Origin: Caldifarciminota bacterium
GTDB taxonomy: Bacteria; Hydrothermota; Hydrothermia; B15-G9; WFZT01
Reading direction: 5' to 3'
Length of the DNA stretch: 20,048 nt
Assembly: GCA_026986655.1 (NCBI GenBank)
Contig: JALSOD010000012.1
Span: forward strand, 1 to 20,048
In this document: piece after piece, positions 1 through 5,119 of the stretch
Layout: each line of letters opens with the position of its first letter
Position numbering within the stretch: the first letter of the stretch is position 1
Position numbers and translations under genes: made by a program
Notes under the pieces: generated by a model
What the model saw: only the letters and a program-made list of their open reading frames with translations
Told to the model about the DNA's origin: nothing
The model's database searches: none

Positions 1-225
1 ATTGATCTTCAGGTCATTCAGAATGTGGATGTAAGGTAGGAATTCGCCATAGTCCAGTGTTCTACGGGGAGGTTTATAATGAACACGTATAATCTTTCCA
101 TTCTCATACTTGCCCAGATATTTGGATTTTTGTCGAATTTTCTTTGTTTTCTTGTCGTAGTAAGGAGTTATTTCGTACGCATATTCATGTCCATGAATTT
201 TTTTGATTCTAATGAAGGTTTTCAT
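1..225 (-). CDS. Transposase N-terminal part, probably IS4/IS1634-like (runs off the left edge)
   Basis: An open frame of 75 codons starts with ATG at 225 and reaches base 1 without a stop, so only the N-terminus is present. It begins MKTFIRIKKIHGHEYAYEIT and contains a basic stretch followed by KSKYLGKY. The pattern of IRxKKxxGxEYAY followed about 25 residues later by a YLG motif is the usual opening of DDE transposases of the IS1634/IS4 superfamily; the catalytic DDE residues would lie outside the window. A near-consensus promoter lies directly upstream and a 15-bp palindrome sits where an SD site would be expected. That self-contained expression unit, facing away from the defence genes, fits an insertion sequence at the edge of an accessory island. 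The family assignment rests on the N-terminal pattern only, so another basic DNA-binding protein is possible. Confidence 0.55.
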   Translation of the reverse strand, partial: MKTFIRIKKIHGHEYAYEITPYYDKKTKKIRQKSKYLGKYENGKIIRVHYKPPRRTLDYGEFLPYIHILNDLKIN

Positions 226-226
226 A

Positions 227-241
227 TGTCTACCGTAGACA
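227..241. repeat. 15-bp palindrome just before the transposase start
   Basis: TGTCTAC and GTAGACA are perfect 7-bp inverted arms around a single C. The element ends one base before the ATG (225-223) of the minus-strand transposase. It could form a hairpin in the mRNA leader that hides the start codon, or be an operator for autoregulation. No purine-rich SD is visible between the promoter and the start. Confidence 0.6.
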
Positions 242-246
242 CATAA

Positions 247-275
247 ATTATACACGATGTTGTGTAGAATTACAA
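247..275 (-). promoter_or_regulatory. Sigma70-type promoter for the transposase
   Basis: Read on the minus strand, TTGTAA (275-270) and TATAAT (252-247) are separated by exactly 17 bp. The -10 is a perfect consensus and the -35 matches 4 of 6. Transcription would start about 15 bases upstream of the ATG, inside or next to the palindrome. The promoter lies within the probable insertion sequence, upstream of its gene. Confidence 0.6.
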
Positions 276-403
276 ACTAATTATAGGAAACTTCATCCTT
301 ATGAAAAAACATGTGCCTAATTACGGGGAATTGAGGGAGTAGTGACGGAGACACAGGGCCAAATACGTGCTTGTTAGGCAAAGTTGCTAACTTCCACACG
401 AAC
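276..403. other. Non-coding flank of the probable insertion sequence
   Basis: This 128-bp stretch separates the transposase promoter from the stop codon of the TOPRIM-like gene. It probably contains the terminal end of the insertion sequence, but the other end lies outside the window, so no terminal inverted repeat or target-site duplication can be defined. A minus-strand open frame crosses it (277-465) and overlaps the end of the TOPRIM gene in another frame; I do not regard it as a gene. Confidence 0.35.
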
Positions 404-937
404 TTAGCAATTATATTTCTCAATAAAGTACATAAATGATTTATTCTTTTGTTTTGCAATTTCAACGGAAAAATTTTTAAGAACTTCTCTCATAAAGTCT
501 AGTCGGGAATGAAACTTTTGTGGTATCAGACTATCAAATTGTTCTTTTGTCACATTTTCTGTAGTCTTAAGAATTTGCTTAATACCCAATTTTTTCACTG
601 AACTATTGTTTAATCCTGATATATACCAACTCTCTATTTCTTTAATTACTACAAGTACCTTATTAACATCAATATTTTTCAAGTTATTTTGTATTTCCTG
701 CTTCTTGGCAGTTACGCAAGGATAATGATCAATATCCGTTACGTACATATAATCTCCCTTCATACTTACAATGGATTTAATGAATTTTTCAATGTACTCA
801 AATTTTTTGGGCTTCTGAGCATATTTTACGATTTTCACATCATCGTATTTCTTTTTCAATATTGGGAGTAATATTTCTCGAAAAAACCTCTCATCGTCAT
901 CGCCTTCAACAAATATATACAGAACCATGTAATCCAT
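404..937 (-). CDS. Small TOPRIM-like protein (DUF4276/RloB/DUF4435 type), ATPase partner
   Basis: This 177-residue protein begins with a hydrophobic strand followed by FVEGDDDERFF, and has VTDIDHY near residues 66-72 and EIESWY near 100-105. Glu11 plus the Asp68-x-Asp70 pair match the acidic residues of a TOPRIM fold, and the later E..W motif recalls DUF4276/RloB-type proteins. In OLD, Gabija, PARIS and RloAB-like systems, TOPRIM or DUF4435 proteins work with an ABC-type ATPase as nuclease or effector. The gene follows the ATPase gene by 9 bp. Its SD, GAGGTG on the minus strand (948-943), overlaps the ATPase stop codon, so the two are probably translationally coupled and form one complex. An internal Met4 is possible, but the SD spacing favours Met1. 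Function as an anti-phage nuclease is inferred from context, and the exact family is uncertain. Confidence 0.65.
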   Translation of the reverse strand: MDYMVLYIFVEGDDDERFFREILLPILKKKYDDVKIVKYAQKPKKFEYIEKFIKSIVSMKGDYMYVTDIDHYPCVTAKKQEIQNNLKNIDVNKVLVVIKEIESWYISGLNNSSVKKLGIKQILKTTENVTKEQFDSLIPQKFHSRLDFMREVLKNFSVEIAKQKNKSFMYFIEKYNC

Positions 938-946
938 ACTTGCACC

Positions 947-2179
947 TCAAAGTAGATCCTGTATATAAAGTTCCTCAATTCCTATATTATTCTTTAAGAA
1001 AGTTTTTACTTCTTCTTTGTCAGCTGGTCTTGAAACTATAGAGAAGCCATTTTCATTACGGGAAATAAGCAGGATGTTTTCCAAGCCTGCATGTTTCACA
1101 ATTTCCGGATTATGAGTGGTAACAACAATCTGCTTTTTTTGAGAAGCATCTTTCATCATATCTACTACTTTGGAAATGAGATAGGGATGGATATTTCGTT
1201 CTGGTTCTTCAATAATAATTAATGGTTTTTTCTCAAAGTATAAAGCAATAATAAGTGCCGTTATATTTATTGTTCCATCAGAAATAAGAGATGCAGGCAA
1301 ATACTGGTTTCTAAAGTAAATTTCCTGTAATTTAAAAAGCAAAGACTTATCCGCAAATTTCTCCACATCAAGATTTTCTACAAATGGTAGAAGCTCTTTT
1401 ACGAGATTAAAGAGTTTTCTTCTTCTTTCTTTGCTTTGTATGATATTTTTAAGGACAATAGATAGATTTTCTCCATTTTCTTCCAACTCCGCTCTTCCAG
1501 TAATAGGATAAGCTTTCTTAGATAACTTGGGATCAAAATCGTATATGGAAATCCCATCGAAAATTTCTCTTACTGGAAAAGGTATTAAAAAGTAAGGTGT
1601 TTCAAGAAGGAGCATACGATTGGGTAATTTCTCCTCGGGCAAAAATGGTGGAAAAATATCTTTCTCTCTTAAATCTTTAAACAACTTAATTTTTACTTGT
1701 CCATTACTGCGAGAAATAATAATCTCTCCATCTCCTAATGACTCCTTTTCTTCAATTTTCCTTTCTTTTCTTTTCAATCTAACGACTTTGCATTTTAAGG
1801 TTAGTTTATCCTTTACCACCCTATATCCATAACCTCTTTTATTAAATCTCAATGCAAATTCGTATATCATTTCGTATGCCTTTATTCCTATCAACTTTCC
1901 TTTGACAGGTGTGGCCAATCTAAATTCTTCATCAGAGACAAACTTTATGGATAAATTTTTAGATGTTCCAATGTTCATATTCCGAAGATACTCAACACCG
2001 CCCTGCATAGATATTGCATTATCTAATCCAGAAGTCACCACATCTCTAAGAAACTTGAATATGGAAACAAAGTTGGATTTACCTGAGGCATTAGCACCTA
2101 TCAATACATTAAATTTACCGAGCTCAATGTCTAAGCTTTCAAAACTTTTAAAGTTTGTAGCTTTTATTTTTTTTATCAT
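947..2179 (-). CDS. OLD/AAA_21-type ABC ATPase
   Basis: This 410-residue ATPase has the SMC/RecF/OLD-like order of motifs. The N-terminus MIKKIKATNFKSFESLDIEL is the typical 'K-I-x-NF-K-SF' strand. Walker A is GANASGKS at 28-35, the signature-like LISDGT is at 298-303, Walker B is LIIIEEPE at 320-327, and the switch histidine is in TTHN at 354-357. The region between about 90 and 290 is a lysine-rich insertion as found in AAA15/AAA_21 proteins. There is no C-terminal TOPRIM domain as in single-chain OLD nucleases; instead a TOPRIM-like protein is encoded immediately downstream, the arrangement of split systems such as PARIS or RloAB. The start is supported by AGGAG (2191-2187) at normal spacing. 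It probably senses a phage or DNA signal and gates the partner effector; that role is inference. Confidence 0.8.
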   Translation of the reverse strand: MIKKIKATNFKSFESLDIELGKFNVLIGANASGKSNFVSIFKFLRDVVTSGLDNAISMQGGVEYLRNMNIGTSKNLSIKFVSDEEFRLATPVKGKLIGIKAYEMIYEFALRFNKRGYGYRVVKDKLTLKCKVVRLKRKERKIEEKESLGDGEIIISRSNGQVKIKLFKDLREKDIFPPFLPEEKLPNRMLLLETPYFLIPFPVREIFDGISIYDFDPKLSKKAYPITGRAELEENGENLSIVLKNIIQSKERRRKLFNLVKELLPFVENLDVEKFADKSLLFKLQEIYFRNQYLPASLISDGTINITALIIALYFEKKPLIIIEEPERNIHPYLISKVVDMMKDASQKKQIVVTTHNPEIVKHAGLENILLISRNENGFSIVSRPADKEEVKTFLKNNIGIEELYIQDLL

Positions 2180-2217
2180 TTCCCATCTCCTTTTATTGGC
2201 GATGTTTGTCTATCCCG

Positions 2218-2409
2218 TTAATATCTGCATTGCGGATATACTTCCATTTCAGTGATATACACGCTCTTCTTCGAATGTACATTATACACCTCTCCTATTT
2301 TCCCCCACACCTCATCATACCTCTTACTCCACCTCGCAACTTTTTTGATGGATTCTCTAATGGAATACCCCCATACCCATGTGATTTCTAACATTTTTAT
2401 CAAACTCAC
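2218..2409 (-). CDS. Possible 63-residue protein of unknown function, or remnant
   Basis: A GTG start (2409) is preceded on the minus strand by a purine-rich SD-like run containing GGAGGGAG, and the frame runs 63 codons to a TAA at 2218. The product begins MSLIKMLEITWVWG, is basic with many aromatic residues, and contains SIRESIKKVARWSKRYDEVW followed by a Val-rich end. It matches no family I recognise. It lies between the HEPN gene and the ATPase, 38 bp before the ATPase start, so if real it belongs to the same leftward transcript. The SD is also the coding end of the upstream 34-codon frame. A third frame here also looks protein-like, so a decayed longer gene is a serious alternative. Confidence 0.35.
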   Translation of the reverse strand: MSLIKMLEITWVWGYSIRESIKKVARWSKRYDEVWGKIGEVYNVHSKKSVYITEMEVYPQCRY

Positions 2410-2411
2410 GC

Positions 2412-2516
2412 TTAAACTCCCTCCATTTTCGCTGATTGGATAGTATCTCCTTCCTCTTTTTGTACTTTAGGTAAGTTTAAAAGATCAATCACTATTTTTC
2501 TAACAATTTCTGTCAT
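2412..2516 (-). CDS. Possible 34-residue ORF, or N-terminal remnant of a broken gene
   Basis: An ATG three bases after the HEPN stop opens 34 codons, beginning MTEIVRKIVIDLLNLPK and ending at TAA 2412-2414. There is no SD. The first 20 residues read like a genuine amphipathic N-terminus. The frame one base over continues with a Lys/Arg-rich stretch (KKRKEILSNQRKWREFKREF) that ends at a TAG near 2365, where the 63-residue frame is already open. Three overlapping protein-like frames in series suggest a frameshifted ancestor. I give the ORF as a marker of that, not as a confident gene. Confidence 0.22.
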   Translation of the reverse strand: MTEIVRKIVIDLLNLPKVQKEEGDTIQSAKMEGV

Positions 2517-2519
2517 TTT

Positions 2520-2921
2520 TTATTTTTGCCAGATGTCGGCCAATTTTTGTGTGATGAATTCCCACAACTTTTCTGCTAAATTGAGTGCTTCTTCAGCTTC
2601 TTTATACGTGGGAACATAAAATTCGTCAGGGTATCTTACTCCTACTGCATAAAAAGTTAACTGTTCAATTTTGTCGATATCAATTGCCTCAAAATCTTTG
2701 TCCAATTTAATGCATAACTCAAGTAAAGTACTTATATCGTGAGTTTTCCCTACCTTGACGTCTTTATTTGTAAGATAGGCCTTGAGCATTTTCTCTACAG
2801 CCTGTTGAGCATGGAAGCATGCACTTTCCGTTGGAGGATCATCTGCTTCGAGTAAAATTCTTGCTGATCTTAAGTCACTGTGGGCTTTTTGAAGCCATCG
2901 CCTTACAATCTCGTCTTTCAT
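2520..2921 (-). CDS. HEPN-domain protein of a MNT/HEPN module
   Basis: This 133-residue all-helical protein belongs to the HEPN family (the PF05168-like type). Diagnostic features are WLQKAHSDLRSARILL at 9-24, the central CFHAQQAVEKMLKAYL at 35-50, THDISTLL at 60-67 and RYPDEF at 96-101. It overlaps the upstream nucleotidyltransferase gene by four bases (ATGA), the standard coupling of MNT/HEPN pairs (type VII toxin-antitoxin and related modules). Unlike HepT toxins, there is no clear R-x4-6-H RNase motif: the candidate Arg96 is followed by YPDEFYVP with no histidine in range. It may therefore be a non-RNase HEPN subfamily, for example a binding partner of the nucleotidyltransferase, rather than an active ribonuclease. 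Family call is firm; toxin activity is not. Confidence 0.82.
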   Translation of the reverse strand: MKDEIVRRWLQKAHSDLRSARILLEADDPPTESACFHAQQAVEKMLKAYLTNKDVKVGKTHDISTLLELCIKLDKDFEAIDIDKIEQLTFYAVGVRYPDEFYVPTYKEAEEALNLAEKLWEFITQKLADIWQK

Positions 2922-3250
2922 AAAATGATCCCGTCTTCTGCTTCGTTGGACAAAGTGTTTACAACTTCCTTTTCTCTCTCATAAACTTTTTGAGTTTTTA
3001 AAATTATATCAAAGGATGCAGTGGGAATTGTGTTGTGCAACGATCTGAAAATTCTATACCAGAGTTTTTTCTTATCTATCGGAGCTAAATTTTCCTTAAT
3101 GATTACAAGAATATCCCAATCGCTCCACTCCTTATAGCTTTCACTGGCCCTCGAACCGAATAAAACAATCTTATCGATTGTATAGCCATAATCCTTCACG
3201 GCCTTATGAATCTCCAGTTTTATTCTTTTTTCGAAATCCTTCACTAACAT
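2918..3250 (-). CDS. MNT-type nucleotidyltransferase (MntA-like)
   Basis: This 110-residue minimal nucleotidyltransferase carries the full GS-x10-D-x-D signature: Gly32-Ser33, then Asp44 and Asp46 within SDWDILV. A third acidic residue is probably Asp79 in ASFDIIL. In characterised MntA/HepT systems the enzyme transfers AMP to a tyrosine of the HEPN toxin and neutralises it; here the HEPN partner starts within the last four bases of this gene. The start has only a weak purine stretch upstream (GTAAAGA), and a GTG two codons in is an alternative. As the first gene of the leftward cluster it probably lies nearest the promoter, but no convincing promoter was found in the 240 bp before it. The enzyme family is secure; the specific target is inferred. 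Confidence 0.83.
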   Translation of the reverse strand: MLVKDFEKRIKLEIHKAVKDYGYTIDKIVLFGSRASESYKEWSDWDILVIIKENLAPIDKKKLWYRIFRSLHNTIPTASFDIILKTQKVYEREKEVVNTLSNEAEDGIIL

Positions 3251-3490
3251 TCTTTACAAATATTAATGCAATTAATGGTGTATTTCCACACAACCGGGAT
3301 ATCCTTCACATATACATGGATGTACATGAAATCTCACATAACAAAAAACTGTATGGATGTTATTTTCGGATAGAAATGTGGCACATCTGAGGTAAGCTTC
3401 AGTTTATCTGATGAACTGGAATTAGGGAAAGTCACTAAAAGTCCTAAAAGTAGCTAAGTTTGCCTCTTCATTAATGAAATTTTTTTTACT
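3251..3490. other. Spacer between gltX and the MNT/HEPN module
   Basis: This is 240 bp of AT-rich spacer. It must hold the end of the gltX transcript and any promoter for the MNT/HEPN genes, yet I find no clear -35/-10 pair and no intrinsic terminator for gltX. The only structures seen are a short run of degenerate 10-bp repeats (3428-3456) and the 12-bp palindrome TTCATTAATGAA (3467-3478) followed by a T-rich stretch on the plus strand. That T-run is on the wrong strand for gltX. Confidence 0.5.
3428..3456. repeat. Three degenerate ~10-bp direct repeats
   Basis: AAAGTCACTA, AAAGTCCTA and AAAGTAGCTA follow one another without a gap. The near-10-bp period equals one helical turn, the spacing expected for a protein binding successive sites on one DNA face. 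They lie about 180 bp upstream of the MNT start. With only three imperfect units, chance is possible. Confidence 0.35.
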
Positions 3491-4894
3491 TCATCCACCT
3501 TTCTCTCTTTTTCTCTCTTCCAGCCAGGTTATGGCTTTTTTGAGGCGTTTGATGCACTCATCTTTTCCGAGGACGGCCATGAGTTCGAAGAGACCGGGAC
3601 CGAATGTTCGCCCTGTAACTGCAAGTCTCGTTGGATGGATGATTTTGGCGGCACTGACTCCAAGCTCCTCAGCAAGAGCTCTAACAACATTTTCAATGCT
3701 CTTCTCGTCAAAACTATCAAGATTTTCAAGTCGTTCAACGAGCAAACGCAATCTTTCCTCTACCCCCTCTTTGAAGTGTTTCTTCACACCCTTCTCGTCA
3801 TAAGTTTCAACGTCTTTGAAGAAATACTCGGAAAGATCTATGAAATCTTTAAGTAAACGAACTCTCTCTTTTAGCAGGGGAACCACTTTCCGAAACCTTT
3901 CTCTATCTTCCTCAGTTTTTACAAGGCCGGCTTTTTCAACATACGGGAGGGCGAGTCGGTAAATTTCCTCATCGGCTTTCATCCTGATGTACTCGGAGTT
4001 GATCCAGTGGAGCTTGTCCAGGTCAAAGACTGCAGCGCGTTTCCCAACACGTCTCAAATCAAAAAGCTTTATCATCTCATCCTTTGGTACGATTTCTCTG
4101 TTATCACCAGGAGACCAGCCAAGTAGTGCGAGGAAGTTGAAAAGTGCTTCAGGTAGAATCCCTTCGTCCCTGTATTCGAGTACGGATGTTGCTCCGTGTC
4201 TCTTTGAAAGGCGTTTTTTATCAGGTCCCAGAATCATGGGCAAATGCGCAAATTCAGGGATTTCCCAGTCAAAAGCCTGGTAAATCAGTATCTGTTTGGG
4301 GGTGTTTGAAATATGATCCTCTCCTCTGATTACATGTGTTATCCCCATGTAGTGGTCATCGACCACAACGGCAAAGTTATAAGTGGGTATCCCATCTGAT
4401 CTAACGATAACAAAATCCCCTATGTCTTTATTTCTGAATGAAATATGCCCCCTGATGATATCATCAAACTCCGTAGTCCCTTCGTTGGGTACACGAAATT
4501 TAATCGCGAGGGGTTTTCCCTGATACTTTGCGGGGTCAACTTCAAAACATTCCACTCCCCCACCCTCTTTTTTGAGCTCTTCGGGTGGCGTGTAACAGTA
4601 ATATGCAAGGCCCTTTTCAATAAGTTCCCGGGCAAATTTTCTGTAAATTTCAAGTCTATCAAGCTGGTAAACGATATCCTCATCCCAGTTCAGCCCCAGC
4701 CATAGCATTGCCTCTTTGATATACTCCTCCATTTCCTTGCTTGATCGCTTAACATCGGTGTTTTCTATTCTTAATAAAAATTTTCCACCCTGATTGCGGG
4801 CGAAAAGCCAGTTATAAAGTGCCGTTCTTGCTCCTCCAACGTGGAGATAACCTGTTGGTGATGGAGCAAATCTTACACGAACCTCTTTACTCAT
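3491..4894 (-). CDS. gltX: Glutamyl-tRNA synthetase
   Basis: This 467-residue class I synthetase charges tRNA-Glu with glutamate in the cytoplasm. The HIGH-type motif lies in PSPTGYLHVGGARTALYNWL (residues 11-30), RGEDHISNTPKQ at 190-201 lines the active site, and the KMSKS equivalent is KKRLSKRHG at 226-234. Length is normal for bacterial GltX (about 465-490). The start is supported by GGGAGGAG (4908-4901 on the minus strand), six bases from the ATG. The gene stands alone: a repeat-containing spacer separates it from the kinase-helicase operon, and 240 bp of AT-rich sequence follows it. A parS-like palindrome sits directly upstream of its SD. Whether the enzyme is discriminating, or also makes Glu-tRNA-Gln for GatCAB, cannot be told here. 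Confidence 0.97.
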   Translation of the reverse strand: MSKEVRVRFAPSPTGYLHVGGARTALYNWLFARNQGGKFLLRIENTDVKRSSKEMEEYIKEAMLWLGLNWDEDIVYQLDRLEIYRKFARELIEKGLAYYCYTPPEELKKEGGGVECFEVDPAKYQGKPLAIKFRVPNEGTTEFDDIIRGHISFRNKDIGDFVIVRSDGIPTYNFAVVVDDHYMGITHVIRGEDHISNTPKQILIYQAFDWEIPEFAHLPMILGPDKKRLSKRHGATSVLEYRDEGILPEALFNFLALLGWSPGDNREIVPKDEMIKLFDLRRVGKRAAVFDLDKLHWINSEYIRMKADEEIYRLALPYVEKAGLVKTEEDRERFRKVVPLLKERVRLLKDFIDLSEYFFKDVETYDEKGVKKHFKEGVEERLRLLVERLENLDSFDEKSIENVVRALAEELGVSAAKIIHPTRLAVTGRTFGPGLFELMAVLGKDECIKRLKKAITWLEERKREKGG

Positions 4895-4909
4895 AATTTT
4901 CTCCTCCCG

Positions 4910-4929
4910 AATGTTTCATGTGAAACATT
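4910..4929. promoter_or_regulatory. parS-like ParB-binding palindrome
   Basis: The 16-mer TGTTTCATGTGAAACA (4912-4927) differs at one position from the canonical bacterial parS sequence TGTTTCACGTGAAACA. The inverted arms extend outwards to 9 bp each (AATGTTTCA / TGAAACATT) around a central TG. It is intergenic, one base upstream of the extended SD region of gltX on the minus strand. ParB/Spo0J proteins load on such sites, usually in the origin-proximal part of the chromosome, and tolerate single changes. An operator for a local regulator is the main alternative. Confidence 0.6.
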
Positions 4930-4965
4930 TACAAGATATACGCTTAATCTCGCATTAGATGTTTT

Positions 4966-5047
4966 AAATTCCACCTTTGAAAAAGGGGATCAGAGGGGGC
5001 AGCGGTTAACATCCCCCATTGTCCCCCTTCTAAAGAAGGGGGATTTT
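4966..5047. repeat. Dispersed palindromic repeat, copy A
   Basis: About 82 bp built of C-run/G-run hairpins. A left arm (CC..CCTTTGAAAAAGGGG) is followed by a GGGGGC...TTAACATCCCCC centre and a right hairpin, CCCCCTTC-TAAA-GAAGGGGG. The reverse complement aligns along its length with the sequence at 16167-16253, including the shared GGGGGATGTTAA core. The unit is non-coding and intergenic. The same hairpins could act as a transcription barrier between the kinase-helicase operon and gltX, but neither strand shows a good U-tract. Confidence 0.75.
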
Positions 5048-5119
5048 CTAATTTGTAAAGAGCCCAACTCACATCCAATAAACTAAACATCCAATTTTGG
5101 GCATGTCTAACAGTCAACT

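Noticed and set aside
277..465. Minus-strand 62-codon frame overlapping the 3' end of the TOPRIM-like gene
   Set aside because: It lies largely in the non-coding flank of the probable insertion sequence, overlaps a better gene in another frame and shows no SD or recognisable domain.
1902..2255. Plus-strand 117-codon frame
   Set aside because: It is antisense to the ATPase N-terminus containing Walker A, and has no SD or domain.
3467..3488. Palindrome TTCATTAATGAA followed by T-rich sequence, a terminator-like element
   Set aside because: The T-run follows on the plus strand, where no gene runs into it; for the minus-strand gltX it would be an A-run before the palindrome.
5011..5047. Strong CCCCCTTC/GAAGGGGG hairpin as an intrinsic terminator
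   Set aside because: The following T-run is short and on the plus strand, while the neighbouring genes run leftward; it is better explained as part of the dispersed repeat.
5062..5102. GCCCAA/TTGGGC arms around a 9-bp direct repeat (ACATCCAAT twice) after the kinase-helicase gene
   Set aside because: The stem is only 6 bp with a 29-base loop and no U-tract, too weak to call a terminator; the repeat is too short to interpret.
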